DNA of 64,000 bases, taken from Luteibacter jiangsuensis (GTDB lineage: Bacteria > Pseudomonadota > Gammaproteobacteria > Xanthomonadales > Rhodanobacteraceae). The notes under the pieces are model-generated. The model did no database searches, was not told the origin of the DNA, and saw only the letters and a list, made by a program, of their open reading frames with translations. Positions within the stretch are counted from its first letter, which is position 1; the number at the start of each line of letters is the position of its first letter. The stretch lies in the NCBI RefSeq assembly GCF_011742555.1, contig NZ_JAAQQR010000004.1, positions 310,001 through 374,000 of the forward strand, read 5' to 3'. Position numbers and translations under genes: made by a program. Positions 34,826 through 43,330 of this stretch are shown one piece after another.

Positions 34826-36718
34826 AACGACCTTTCCCGCTATCCCTATCTGGCGCAGATCGATTCGCCAGAGGACCTCCGGCGCTTTCCGGTGGACGAA
34901 CTTCCGGCCATCGCCGACGAACTGCGCCGTTACCTGATCGAGGCCGTGGCCTCGTCCGGCGGCCATTTCGGGGCGGGCCTCGGCGTGGTGGAGCTCACCG
35001 TGGCCCTGCACCACGTGTTCGAGACCCCGCACGACCGCCTGGTGTGGGATGTCGGCCACCAGTGCTATCCGCACAAGATTCTCACCGGGCGGCGCGACCG
35101 CATCACGACGATCAAGAAGAAGGACGGCCTCGCGCCCTTCCCGCGTCGCGAGGAAAGCGAGTACGACACCTTCGGCGTGGGCCATTCCTCCACGTCGATC
35201 TCCGCCGCGCTCGGCATGGCCGTGGCGCTTCAGCGCCGCGGCGACCCGCGCAAGGTGGTGGCCGTGATCGGTGACGGCGCGATGACCGCCGGCATGGCCT
35301 TCGAAGCCCTGAACCACGGCGGCGACATCGAGCCCAACATGCTGGTGATCCTCAACGACAACGGCATGTCGATCAGCGAGAACGTGGGCGCAATGACGAA
35401 GATGATGGCGCGCGCCATGTCCAGCCGCACGCTCAACGCCTGGCGCGAGCGGGCGAAGAAGGCCATGCCGCGTGAATCCCTGTTCGGCCGCTTCTTCAAG
35501 CGCTGGGAAGAGCACGCAAAGGGCATGTTCGTGCCCTCCACGCTGTTCGAGGAACTCGGCTTCCACTACACCGGGCCTATCGACGGCCACAACATGGCCC
35601 AGCTGGTGAATGCGTTGGAGACGGTGAAGGCCCTTCCCGGCCCGCAATTGCTCCATGTCATGACGACCAAGGGCAAGGGTTACGAGCCCGCCGAGAAGGC
35701 GCAGATCGAATATCACGCGGTCGGCCCGTTCGACCCGGTGGCCGGTCTCGTGAAGAAGGGCGCGCCGGCCAAGCCGACGTATACCGACGTCTTCAGCGAC
35801 TGGCTCTGCGACATGGCCGCGGCCGACGAGCGTCTGCTCGGCATCACTCCCGCCATGCGCGAGGGCTCGGGCCTCGTCCGCTTCTCGAAGGAATATCCGC
35901 AGCGCTACTTCGACGTGGCGATCGCCGAGCAGCATGCGGTGACGCTCGCCGCTGGCATGGCCGTGGAAGGCGCGAAGCCGGTGGTGGCGATCTATTCCAC
36001 CTTCCTCCAGCGCGCGTACGACCAGGCCATCCACGACGTGGCGCTGCAGAATCTCGATGTCACCTTCGCCATCGATCGCGCGGGCGTCGTCGGTCCGGAC
36101 GGCGCCACGCACTCGGGCAGCTTCGATCTGTCCTTCATGCGCTGCCTGCCGAACATGGTGATCATGGCGCCGGCCGACGAGAACGAATGCCGCACCATGC
36201 TCAGCACCGGCTTCCACTACGACGGTCCGGCCGCTGTCCGCTATCCGCGCGGCACCGGTCCCGGCACGCCGTTGTCTGCCACGCTGGACACCTACCCCAT
36301 CGGCAAGGCCGAAGTCCGCCGCCGTGGCCACCATGGCCTCGCCATCCTGTCCTTCGGAACGATGCTTGCGCCTGCCGCGGTCATCGCGGCCGAAGTGGAC
36401 GCCACCCTTGTAAATATGCGTTTCGTGAAGCCGCTGGACGAGGAGCTGATCCTCGAACTGGCACGCACGCACAAGGCGTTCGTCACCATCGAGGACAACG
36501 CCATCGCCGGCGGCGCCGGCGCGGGCGTGGCCGAGTGCCTCGCGGCACACGGCATCACCCTGCCAATCCTGCATCTCGGCCTGCCCGACGTGTATCTCGA
36601 ACATGGCAGCCGCGAGGAAGTGCTCACCATGGCAGGGCTCGACCTGCCGCAGGTGCGCCACGCCGTCCGGAAGCGTTTTCCGCAGTTCTGCGCCACGCCG
36701 GTGGCCAGCGCAAGCTGA
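34823..36718 (+). CDS. dxs: 1-deoxy-D-xylulose-5-phosphate synthase
   Basis: This thiamine-diphosphate enzyme joins pyruvate and glyceraldehyde 3-phosphate, the entry step of the MEP isoprenoid pathway. The 631 residues show [11 protein letters not shown], the [15 protein letters not shown] and LNDNGMSIS ThDP/Mg motifs, the GHNMAQL loop, [11 protein letters not shown] and [15 protein letters not shown]. The ATG at 34823 is fixed by the family N-terminus ([14 protein letters not shown]). The leader can fold into a hairpin over the ribosome site. It converges with prmC, with six bases between. Confidence 0.97.
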   Translation: MNDLSRYPYLAQIDSPEDLRRFPVDELPAIADELRRYLIEAVASSGGHFGAGLGVVELTVALHHVFETPHDRLVWDVGHQCYPHKILTGRRDRITTIKKKDGLAPFPRREESEYDTFGVGHSSTSISAALGMAVALQRRGDPRKVVAVIGDGAMTAGMAFEALNHGGDIEPNMLVILNDNGMSISENVGAMTKMMARAMSSRTLNAWRERAKKAMPRESLFGRFFKRWEEHAKGMFVPSTLFEELGFHYTGPIDGHNMAQLVNALETVKALPGPQLLHVMTTKGKGYEPAEKAQIEYHAVGPFDPVAGLVKKGAPAKPTYTDVFSDWLCDMAAADERLLGITPAMREGSGLVRFSKEYPQRYFDVAIAEQHAVTLAAGMAVEGAKPVVAIYSTFLQRAYDQAIHDVALQNLDVTFAIDRAGVVGPDGATHSGSFDLSFMRCLPNMVIMAPADENECRTMLSTGFHYDGPAAVRYPRGTGPGTPLSATLDTYPIGKAEVRRRGHHGLAILSFGTMLAPAAVIAAEVDATLVNMRFVKPLDEELILELARTHKAFVTIEDNAIAGGAGAGVAECLAAHGITLPILHLGLPDVYLEHGSREEVLTMAGLDLPQVRHAVRKRFPQFCATPVASAS

Positions 36719-36724
36719 GCGCGA

Positions 36725-37543
36725 TCAGCCCGCCCGCGCGCCGGTAACCCGGTCGCGGGCTTCCAGATCCTGCACGGTAAACGCGTCGGTCAGCCCCTCG
36801 CCGCTGAAGATGTCGCGGACCGAGGCAGCCTGGTTCCAGCCGTGCTCCACCAGCAGCCATCCGCCGTCCGTGAGGTGCTCACGGGCGCCGTGCGCGATAC
36901 GGCGGATATCGTCGAGGCCATCCGGACCGGAAGCCAGGGCTGACGATGGCTCGAAACGCAGGTCGCCTTGATCCAGGTGCGGGTCGCCGGCTTCCACGTA
37001 CGGCGGATTGCTGACGATCACGTCGAATCGCTGATCGCCCAGCGCGGCGTACCAGTCGCTTTCCGTCATGAGCACACGCCCCAGCCCGAGTCGTTGTGCA
37101 TTGCGACGCGCGACGACGAGGGCCGCCACGCTTGCATCGACGGCCGTCACGTCGGCATCGGGACGCTCGCTGGCGATCGCGAGCGCGATGGCGCCGCTGC
37201 CCGTGCCCAGATCGAGTACGCGACCGCCCTCGGGCAAGCGCACCAAGGCCTGCTCCACCAGCAGCTCTGTCTCGGGACGGGGGATCAGCGTGGCGGGCGT
37301 CACCTCCAGGGGCAACGACCAGAAATCCCTGCGACCGAGGATGTACGCGACGGGTTCGCCTTTGGCGCGACGGGTGAGCAGCGCCTGGAAGTTGGCGGCG
37401 CGGGCCTCGTCGATGCGGTCTTCGGCGTGCGCGAAGAACCATGCGCGATCCACGCCGAGCGCATGCGCCAGCAACAGTTCGGCTTCGAGGCGGTCGCCCA
37501 GCGCAGCGGAAGCCTCGCGCAAGATCGTGCGGATATCGGTCAT
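36725..37543 (-). CDS. prmC: Peptide chain release factor N5-glutamine methyltransferase
   Basis: PrmC methylates the GGQ glutamine of RF1 and RF2 with SAM. The 272-residue protein has a helical N-terminal domain, the PYILGRRDFWS-like VAYILGRRDFW segment, SAM motif I (VLDLGTGSGAIA, 109-120) and the NPPY catalytic motif (179-182). It lacks a prfA neighbour here; it ends six bases from dxs and diverges from the lipoprotein hydrolase across 38 bases. Confidence 0.95.
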   Translation of the reverse strand: MTDIRTILREASAALGDRLEAELLLAHALGVDRAWFFAHAEDRIDEARAANFQALLTRRAKGEPVAYILGRRDFWSLPLEVTPATLIPRPETELLVEQALVRLPEGGRVLDLGTGSGAIALAIASERPDADVTAVDASVAALVVARRNAQRLGLGRVLMTESDWYAALGDQRFDVIVSNPPYVEAGDPHLDQGDLRFEPSSALASGPDGLDDIRRIAHGAREHLTDGGWLLVEHGWNQAASVRDIFSGEGLTDAFTVQDLEARDRVTGARAG

Positions 37544-37581
37544 GCAGCGATTCTAACGGGCCGGGCCCCTACAATGCCGCG

Positions 37582-38484
37582 ATGCGCGCCCTTGCCATCC
37601 TTCCCGCCATCCTGCTGCTCGCCGGTTGCCACGCCACTTTCTTCGGCGCGGTGAACGCGTTGGAGCCGGGCGCGCATGTCGTTGCCCACCGCGACAATGT
37701 GTTCGATGCAACGGAGAAGCTTTCGCTGGACGTCTATACGCCGGCCCACGCCGACCACGCGCCCGTCGTCGTCTACTTCTATGGCGGCGACTGGACCACC
37801 GGAAAACGGCAGTGGTATCGGTGGATGGGCGAAGCACTGGCGGCGCAAGGCATGGTGGCGATGATTCCGGATTACCGCCACGCCCCCGCCGTGCGCATGG
37901 ACGGCTTCCTGCACGACGGCGCGGACGCCGTTCGATGGGCGCGCGATCATGCGGCGGAATTCGGCGGCGATCCGTCGCGCCTCTTCGTCATGGGCCACTC
38001 GGCCGGCGGACACATCGCCGCGATGCTCGCCACGGACAAGCAGTGGTTGGGCACTGTAGGCATGAAGCCCCGCGACCTCGCCGGTTTCATCGGCGTGGCG
38101 GGCGCCTACGATTTCCTGCCCCTGGACGAGCCCAGGTATGTCGCCATGTTCGGCGACACACCCGCGGAGCAGGCCAAGTCGCAACCCATCAACTTCGTCG
38201 ATGGCGACGAACCCCCTGCGCTTCTGCTGCAGGGCGAGGAAGACACCGAAGTGTTTCCTTCCGAGGCCATATCCATGGAAGGGCTTTACCGCCAGATGGG
38301 TGAGCCTGTGGCCTTGAAGCTGTATCCGGGGCTGGGACACGAATCGCTTGTCTTCGCCCTTGGTCCGCTTCATCGCAAGGCGACGGTGATGCAGGACGTC
38401 GCGACGTTTGTGCGCCGACAATCGGCGACGTCTCGTACAACCGAGACAAGCCACGCTGCACCGGATCTGCAGGAGCCGCTATAG
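37582..38484 (+). CDS. Lipoprotein alpha/beta hydrolase (carboxylesterase-like)
   Basis: The 300-residue protein has a lipoprotein signal peptide (AILPAILLLAGC, Cys16), so it should be anchored to the envelope. It is a hormone-sensitive-lipase/carboxylesterase-like hydrolase: oxyanion region YFYGGDW (65-71), the nucleophile Ser140 in GHSAGGH, an acidic residue near LLQGEEDTEV and a His in GLGHES. The substrate is unknown. The last codons (QEPL) and the TAG stop lie in a dispersed repeat (38470-38491), so the C-terminal end is repeat-derived. Confidence 0.85.
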   Translation: MRALAILPAILLLAGCHATFFGAVNALEPGAHVVAHRDNVFDATEKLSLDVYTPAHADHAPVVVYFYGGDWTTGKRQWYRWMGEALAAQGMVAMIPDYRHAPAVRMDGFLHDGADAVRWARDHAAEFGGDPSRLFVMGHSAGGHIAAMLATDKQWLGTVGMKPRDLAGFIGVAGAYDFLPLDEPRYVAMFGDTPAEQAKSQPINFVDGDEPPALLLQGEEDTEVFPSEAISMEGLYRQMGEPVALKLYPGLGHESLVFALGPLHRKATVMQDVATFVRRQSATSRTTETSHAAPDLQEPL

Positions 38485-38604
38485 CGGCGAGGAAACCTGG
38501 CGATAACGCCGCATCTGGCCGTGTGGGAGCCGCTTCAGCGGCGAAGGGTGCTCGCGGCAAGCTTTCCCGCTGCCGCGGGATCGCCGGCAAAGCCGGCTCC
38601 CACA
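38470..38604. repeat. Two adjacent dispersed palindromes (family C variant, then family A copy 5)
   Basis: 38470-38491 is AGGAGCCGCTATAGCGGCGA plus GG, overlapping the 3' end of the lipoprotein hydrolase gene. 38522-38604 is a family A copy with left arm TGTGGGAGCCGCTTCAGCGG and variant right arm ending GCCGGCTCCCACA. Confidence 0.88.
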
Positions 38605-38621
38605 TTGGGTTCTGGCACAAA

Positions 38622-38651
38622 AAAAGCCGGGCGATCGCTCGCCCGGCTTTT
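38622..38651. terminator. Bidirectional intrinsic terminator
   Basis: AAAAGCCGGGCGA (38622-38634), loop TCGC, TCGCCCGGCTTTT (38639-38651): a 13-base perfect stem with A and T tracts. It serves the M1 aminopeptidase gene on the minus strand, and can also stop readthrough from the lipoprotein hydrolase. Confidence 0.93.
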
Positions 38652-38673
38652 CGCTACACGCAATGACGAAGGA

Positions 38674-41355
38674 TCAGCGCAGGATGGCCTTCGGGTCCTG
38701 CTTGGCCTTCTGTGCCGAGCACAGGAGGATTTCCTCGCTGGTCTGGGCAAGGCCGCGTTCCGCACCGCTCACCTGGTTAAGGCGCGGCTTGAAGAACGCG
38801 TTCAGGCGATCGGCTTCGGCCTTGGAGCAACCGCCGCCGCCGGCCAGCGCCGGCAGGCGACCGCCGGCGAAGCTGCCCGTGCGCTCCACGATCTTGTCGT
38901 AGTTCGCGAGGAACCACTTCCACATCTGCGCGCGCGATGCTTCCGTGTCGCGGCCGCCGCGCAGCACCATGGCCATTTCGCCCACCTTCACGTCCTTGCT
39001 GAGCGCAAAGTCGCGAGCCTTGTTCGCCAGCGTCGGGTCCTTGATGTCGGCGAGGGCCGAGAGCATGGCATTGCGCTTTGCCGGGTCCGAGGTCTTCGGG
39101 ATCTCCGCGATCAGCGCATCGACGGCCGGTGCGCCACGCTCCTGCACCGCCACGCCCAGGGCGTCGCCGAGCAGGTCGGCATCGGCGGCCTCGAGGTCGA
39201 GGTGACCGTCCTTCGTCTTCAGCGCGGCGTCGCCCTGCTTCAGGAGTTCAGCGCGCACTTCGGGCACGCCGATGTCCTTGTCGGCCAGGAAGCCGGCCAG
39301 CGTGGTACGCGTGATCGTGTCGTTGTCGGGCTCGCCTGCCTTCTTGCGGAAGCCGAGTTCCTTCAGCTTCGGCAGGTAGGCGTCGGTGGCCCACTTGCGC
39401 AGGTGCTCGCGCTGGGCATCGGTCTGCGCTTCGTTCGCGAGGATCCAGTGGAAGGTGCCGATCGGTGCCGTGAACACCTCGCGGGTCTTCGCTGCGGTGA
39501 GCGGCTTGTACGCGGCAAGCACGTCGCCGGCGTCGAGTTCGCCATGCTGGAATCCGGCGCGAACCGCGTCGGCATAGGCCAGCTGTTCGGCATCGCTCAG
39601 GCTGCCCACCACTTTCGAAAGCGCGGCGAGATCGGCCTTGCTCTGCGCGAAACGGTAGTAACCGCGGCCGTCGGCGTTCGGCAGTACCCAGCTGTTCTTC
39701 GCTGCACCGTCGAGCACCATGGTGCCGGTCGCCTTGTCGAACAGTTCGCACTTCACCTTGTTGCCGCCACCTTCCGTGCCGTAGCGCACGCACATCGGCA
39801 CGCCCCACACGCGGTTGGCGTCGCCGGCGCTGCCCAGCGGCAGGTAGCGGCTCTGGGCCAGATGCAGCACCGTCTTGCCACCCTCGGTCTTCACCTCAGT
39901 GGCTACGTAGGGCACACCGGACTGGTCGAGGAAGCTGCGGAAGGCCTTCTTGAACGCGTCGCCCTGACCCGCGGCCTCGGCAATGGCGTCGATCAGGTCG
40001 TCCGCCGTTGCGTTGGCGAACTTGTGCTTCTGGATATAGGCACGCATGCCCTTCTGGAACACCGGATCGGTGACGTAACCCTCGAACATGCCGAGAACGG
40101 CCGCACCCTTCTGATAGGTGATGCCATCGAAGGCGGTTTCGATATCGCCGTTACCCGTGATCGGCTGGCGGATCTTGCGCGCGCTCACCAGGCTGTCGTT
40201 GTTCATGGCGCCCTGCGCACCACGCACGCGATCGAGGTCGGCGCGATATTCCGGGTGCACCTTGATCGTGACCTTCTGCTGCATCCAGGTGGCGAACGCC
40301 TCGTTGAGCCAGAGGTCGTCCCACCACGCCATGGTGACGGTGTCGCCGGTCCACTGGTGGGCCAGCTCGTGCGCGTTGACGTTGAACGAGCCGCGCACGT
40401 ACTGCGCGGCGGAATCCGGATCGATCAGCAGCAGCCAGTCGCGGAAGGTAACGAGACCGGCGTTCTCCATGGCGCCCGCGCTGAAGTCGGGCGCGGCAAG
40501 CAGGTCGAGCTTGTCGTACGGATACCCGAAGCCGTAGTAGTCCTCGAGCGTGTGGATGATGGAGTTCGTCTCGCCGAGCACGTGCTGCATGCGATGGCCC
40601 TCGCCCTTCGCGGCGATGCCGCGCAGCGGGGTGGCCGTGGAGCGGTACTGGGTCGGCGTGATGTCCGGCCCCTTCACCACGTCCCACGGACCCACGGCAA
40701 ACGCGACCAGATAGGTCGGCAGCGGCTTCGTGGTGGAGAAGGTCAGCGTCTTCCAGCCCGCGCCTGCCTTCTCTTCCTTGATCTGGGCGGTGTTGGCCAC
40801 GCCCTGGTCGTCGGAAGGAATGGTCAGGCTGATGTCGAACGGCACCTTGAACGAGGGCTCGTCGAAGCCCGGGAAGGCGTAGCGCGCCGACACCGGTTCC
40901 ATCTGCGTCATCGCATAGGGGATGCCTTCATGCGAGACCTTGTAAAGGCCCTGCAGCTGCTTGTTCAGCGGCGCAGTGAAGTCGATGGCGACGGTGATCT
41001 CACCTTCGAGCTTCGCACCCAGGTCGACCTTGGCGACGCCTTCCTTCTCGGCGGCCACGGTGTACTTACCCTGGTGCTTCTTGCCGGCGGCATCGGTGAC
41101 GGTGACCTTCGATACCTTCAGATCCTTGCCGTGCAGCCAGATGAAGTCCGAGGCCTGCGCGAGCTTGATGCGGATCGTCGTGGAGCCGGAATAGTCCTCC
41201 TGCTTCGGGTCCACCTTGAAAGACAGCTTGTAGGACTCGGGCTGGGCCCAGGTGGGCAGGTGGCCGAGGGGCGCGGCGTCCGTGCCGGCGGCAAGCGCGG
41301 CGCCACAGCAGGCGGCGAGCGCGGTGAGAACGAGGGGACGGACGAAACGACGCAT
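38674..41355 (-). CDS. Exported M1-family aminopeptidase (aminopeptidase N-like)
   Basis: This 893-residue zinc aminopeptidase has a signal peptide (MRRFVRPLVLTALAACCGAALAA). It shows the substrate-anchoring GAMENAGL motif and the zinc site HELAHQWTGD (H329, E330, H333) with the third ligand E352 in LNEAFA. A long C-terminal ERAP1-like domain follows. The signal suggests a periplasmic or exported enzyme and distinguishes it from cytoplasmic PepN. It removes N-terminal residues from peptides, probably for nutrient use. The ATG at 41355 restores the signal peptide. It ends at a strong terminator. Confidence 0.95.
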   Translation of the reverse strand: MRRFVRPLVLTALAACCGAALAAGTDAAPLGHLPTWAQPESYKLSFKVDPKQEDYSGSTTIRIKLAQASDFIWLHGKDLKVSKVTVTDAAGKKHQGKYTVAAEKEGVAKVDLGAKLEGEITVAIDFTAPLNKQLQGLYKVSHEGIPYAMTQMEPVSARYAFPGFDEPSFKVPFDISLTIPSDDQGVANTAQIKEEKAGAGWKTLTFSTTKPLPTYLVAFAVGPWDVVKGPDITPTQYRSTATPLRGIAAKGEGHRMQHVLGETNSIIHTLEDYYGFGYPYDKLDLLAAPDFSAGAMENAGLVTFRDWLLLIDPDSAAQYVRGSFNVNAHELAHQWTGDTVTMAWWDDLWLNEAFATWMQQKVTIKVHPEYRADLDRVRGAQGAMNNDSLVSARKIRQPITGNGDIETAFDGITYQKGAAVLGMFEGYVTDPVFQKGMRAYIQKHKFANATADDLIDAIAEAAGQGDAFKKAFRSFLDQSGVPYVATEVKTEGGKTVLHLAQSRYLPLGSAGDANRVWGVPMCVRYGTEGGGNKVKCELFDKATGTMVLDGAAKNSWVLPNADGRGYYRFAQSKADLAALSKVVGSLSDAEQLAYADAVRAGFQHGELDAGDVLAAYKPLTAAKTREVFTAPIGTFHWILANEAQTDAQREHLRKWATDAYLPKLKELGFRKKAGEPDNDTITRTTLAGFLADKDIGVPEVRAELLKQGDAALKTKDGHLDLEAADADLLGDALGVAVQERGAPAVDALIAEIPKTSDPAKRNAMLSALADIKDPTLANKARDFALSKDVKVGEMAMVLRGGRDTEASRAQMWKWFLANYDKIVERTGSFAGGRLPALAGGGGCSKAEADRLNAFFKPRLNQVSGAERGLAQTSEEILLCSAQKAKQDPKAILR

Positions 41356-41461
41356 GGCAGGTGGGACTCCCTGTGGGTAATCCCTCCATCGTGGGAACAG
41401 GGGTGACTTTCGACACGTGCCAGAAGGCACCCCCGCTTTCGCTGCAGTGCGTCAGGACTTA

Positions 41462-41821
41462 CTAGAATTCCACGATGGGCTTGAACCCGCCGAAGAACAT
41501 GCGCTTGCCGTCAAAAGGAAGGTTCTTCGGATCGGCGAAAGCTGCAAGCCTCGGATCCTCCATCACTTTCTTCATGATGCGGTCGCGATCCCGGCGGTTC
41601 TTGTAGACGATCCAGGAGAACACCACGACCTCGTCCGGCTTGAGCTTCACGGATTGGGGGAAGGACGTGACCTTGCCGGGCTTCACGTCGTCCGCCACAC
41701 ACTCGGAATACGCGAGAGCGCCAAATTCCATCCATATCTTGCCTGCGAGACGGGCCATCTTCTTGTATTCGCCCAGCCGGGCGACAGGAACCGGAGCTAC
41801 GAAGCCGTCGACATAACTCAT
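41462..41821 (-). CDS. DUF1428 family protein
   Basis: This 119-residue protein matches DUF1428 end to end: MSYVDGFVAPVP at the start, the KLKPDEVVVFSWIVYKNR core and PFDGKRMFFGGFKP at the end. The family has a ferredoxin-like dimeric alpha-beta barrel fold and an unknown function. GAGGAGGG lies six bases upstream of the ATG at 41821. It sits between the aminopeptidase and the ahpC-ahpD peroxide genes, with an intrinsic terminator separating it from ahpD. Confidence 0.9.
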   Translation of the reverse strand: MSYVDGFVAPVPVARLGEYKKMARLAGKIWMEFGALAYSECVADDVKPGKVTSFPQSVKLKPDEVVVFSWIVYKNRRDRDRIMKKVMEDPRLAAFADPKNLPFDGKRMFFGGFKPIVEF

Positions 41822-41870
41822 GACCAACCCTCCTCGCATGGATGTGCGCGGAGCGTCTCGCACAAAGAAG

Positions 41871-41895
41871 AAAGGCCGCGTTAAACGCGGCCTTT
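41871..41895 (-). terminator. Intrinsic terminator after ahpD
   Basis: AAAGGCCGCGT (41871-41881), loop TAA, ACGCGGCCTTT (41885-41895), a perfect 11-base stem. On the minus strand it ends in TTT just past the ahpD stop, upstream of DUF1428. Confidence 0.88.
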
Positions 41896-41916
41896 CCCAG
41901 AAAACCTACGGACTGC

Positions 41917-42459
41917 TCAGCCTGCGGCGTCGGCCTGTTCGAGCACCACGGCCACCGCATGGATCACCGAAGCGATGCGCACCGCGCTCTGGATCGCCTG
42001 CACACCGATGCCGCCTTCGCGCAGCACGCGGTCGTGCGAGTCGATGCACATGCCGCAGCCGTTCACGGCCGACACGGCAAGCGACACCAGTTCGAAGTCG
42101 TTCTTCGCATCGCCCTTGTAGCCGCCGATCACGTTCATGCGCAGCTTCGCTGGCAGGGTCTCGTATTCCGGGTGGCTCACCAGGTGCTGGAAGCGGTAGT
42201 AGATGTTGTTCATGCCCATGATGGCGGCCGAACCCTTCGCGGCCGTCAGCTGCTCGGGCGAGGCGTGTTCGGCTGCGAAAGCCGCAATGGCCTCGGTCAG
42301 CGGCTTGAAGCGGGCCGCATAGGCCGAGCCAAGCGCGACCATGGCGATCTGGGCCATGTTCAGCCCCGGTGCGCCCGTTTCGGTCAGCACCGTGTCGAGG
42401 TTGAGCTTGAGATCTTTCGCATATTCGGGAAGCTGGCTGCGCAGGTCGGCGACGCTCAT
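41917..42459 (-). CDS. ahpD: Alkyl hydroperoxide reductase AhpD (carboxymuconolactone decarboxylase family)
   Basis: The 180 residues belong to the AhpD-type branch. The redox and proton-relay site NGCGMCIDSHDRV (C135, C138, H142) defines it. AhpD is known in mycobacteria to reduce AhpC via dihydrolipoamide. Here it follows ahpC in the same direction after 188 bases that hold two strong hairpins, so its expression may be lower than that of ahpC. There is no AhpF gene in the window, which supports AhpD as the AhpC reductant. Confidence 0.93.
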   Translation of the reverse strand: MSVADLRSQLPEYAKDLKLNLDTVLTETGAPGLNMAQIAMVALGSAYAARFKPLTEAIAAFAAEHASPEQLTAAKGSAAIMGMNNIYYRFQHLVSHPEYETLPAKLRMNVIGGYKGDAKNDFELVSLAVSAVNGCGMCIDSHDRVLREGGIGVQAIQSAVRIASVIHAVAVVLEQADAAG

Positions 42460-42566
42460 GAATGCACCTTTGTCTTCTGATCTTCAGGATAGGGGCACGG
42501 AATGTCTCGGCGCCGGCGGCACCGGTTCACGTGGGTACGCGAAGGGCGTGTATCGGGGAATAAGGG

Positions 42567-42590
42567 GGCGGTGAAGCGGACTTCACCGCC
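42567..42590. repeat. 10-base perfect hairpin between ahpC and ahpD
   Basis: GGCGGTGAAG (42567-42576), loop CGGA, CTTCACCGCC (42581-42590). No T-run on either side; it may stabilise or attenuate the ahpC transcript. Confidence 0.6.
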
Positions 42591-42596
42591 AGGGTG

Positions 42597-42634
42597 CCCA
42601 CGCCGCGCGTGAGGGAGGGGGGACGCGGCGTGGG
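42597..42634 (-). terminator. 11-base stem-loop just after ahpC
   Basis: CCCACGCCGCG (42597-42607) pairs with CGCGGCGTGGG (42624-42634) around a 16-base loop, 13 bases past the ahpC stop. No T-run follows, so it could be a mRNA-protecting hairpin or a weak terminator. Confidence 0.45.
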
Positions 42635-42647
42635 ACTTTGACTTGCC

Positions 42648-43196
42648 TTAGGCGACCTTCAGGGTCTCGTCGCCGGCCTTCCAGTTGCAGGCGCACAGCT
42701 CGTCGGTCTGCAGGGCGTCGAGGACGCGCAGCACTTCGTCCGGGTTACGACCGACCGAACCGGCCGTGACGTAGGCGAACTGGATGTCGCCGTTCGGATC
42801 GACCAGGAAGGTGGCGCGCTGGGCGACGCCCTCGTCGGTCAGGATGCCGAGAGCCGTGGTGAGCTCCTTCTTGATGTCCGCCAGCATCGGGAACTTGAGG
42901 TCCTTCAGATCGGCGTGATCCATGCGCCAGGCGCGATGGACGAACTCGGAGTCGGTCGACACGGCCAGCACCTGGCAGTCGCGGTCGGCGAACTTCTCGT
43001 TCAGGTCGCTGAAGCCCTTGATCTCGGTCGGGCACACGAAGGTGAAGTCCTTCGGGTAGAAGAAGACGAGCTTCCACTTGCCCTCATAGGACTTGTCCGT
43101 CACGTCGACGAAAGCGTCCTCGATCTTGTTGGCGAGCGGGCCACCGGCCACGGCCTTCAGGTTGAACTGGGGGAACTTGTCGCCAATGCTCAGCAT
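42648..43196 (-). CDS. ahpC: Peroxiredoxin, alkyl hydroperoxide reductase subunit C
   Basis: This 182-residue 2-Cys peroxiredoxin reduces hydrogen peroxide and organic peroxides. The peroxidatic Cys55 lies in FYPKDFTFVCPTEI. The C-terminal region ends DELCACNWKAGDE, giving C168 and C170; C170 is in the place of the usual resolving cysteine. GGAGAG lies five bases before the ATG. The gene diverges from oxyR across a 134-base gap with an OxyR tetramer site placed directly upstream of a candidate -35 box, so it is expected to be peroxide-induced. Confidence 0.95.
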   Translation of the reverse strand: MLSIGDKFPQFNLKAVAGGPLANKIEDAFVDVTDKSYEGKWKLVFFYPKDFTFVCPTEIKGFSDLNEKFADRDCQVLAVSTDSEFVHRAWRMDHADLKDLKFPMLADIKKELTTALGILTDEGVAQRATFLVDPNGDIQFAYVTAGSVGRNPDEVLRVLDALQTDELCACNWKAGDETLKVA

Positions 43197-43239
43197 TTAG
43201 ACTCTCCGTTAAGGGGGGTTGGTTGAACTTCTACGACCA

Positions 43240-43269
43240 AGCTTACTGGCCTGGTACACATATTCCAAA
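43240..43269 (-). promoter_or_regulatory. Candidate ahpC promoter
   Basis: On the minus strand, TTTGGA (43264-43269) and TAAGCT (43240-43245) are 18 bases apart. The -35 hexamer abuts the OxyR site, as expected for an activator touching RNA polymerase. The hexamers match the consensus only in part, which is usual for activated promoters. Confidence 0.5.
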
Positions 43270-43305
43270 TCGATTGTAGGCATGAATGTGATAGGCTGCA
43301 CCTAT
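43269..43305. promoter_or_regulatory. OxyR tetramer binding site
   Basis: Two 15-base elements, ATCGATTGTAGGCAT (43269-43283) and ATAGGCTGCACCTAT (43291-43305), match the OxyR half-operator ATAGntnnnanCTAT at 7 and 9 of 10 defined positions. They are separated by exactly seven bases, the spacing of the published tetramer site. The right element sits in a larger palindrome (GTGATAGG, CTGCA, CCTATCAC; 43288-43308). It lies between oxyR and ahpC. Confidence 0.82.
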
Positions 43306-43330
43306 CACGAGCTCCTTCGAGGCAGCCACC

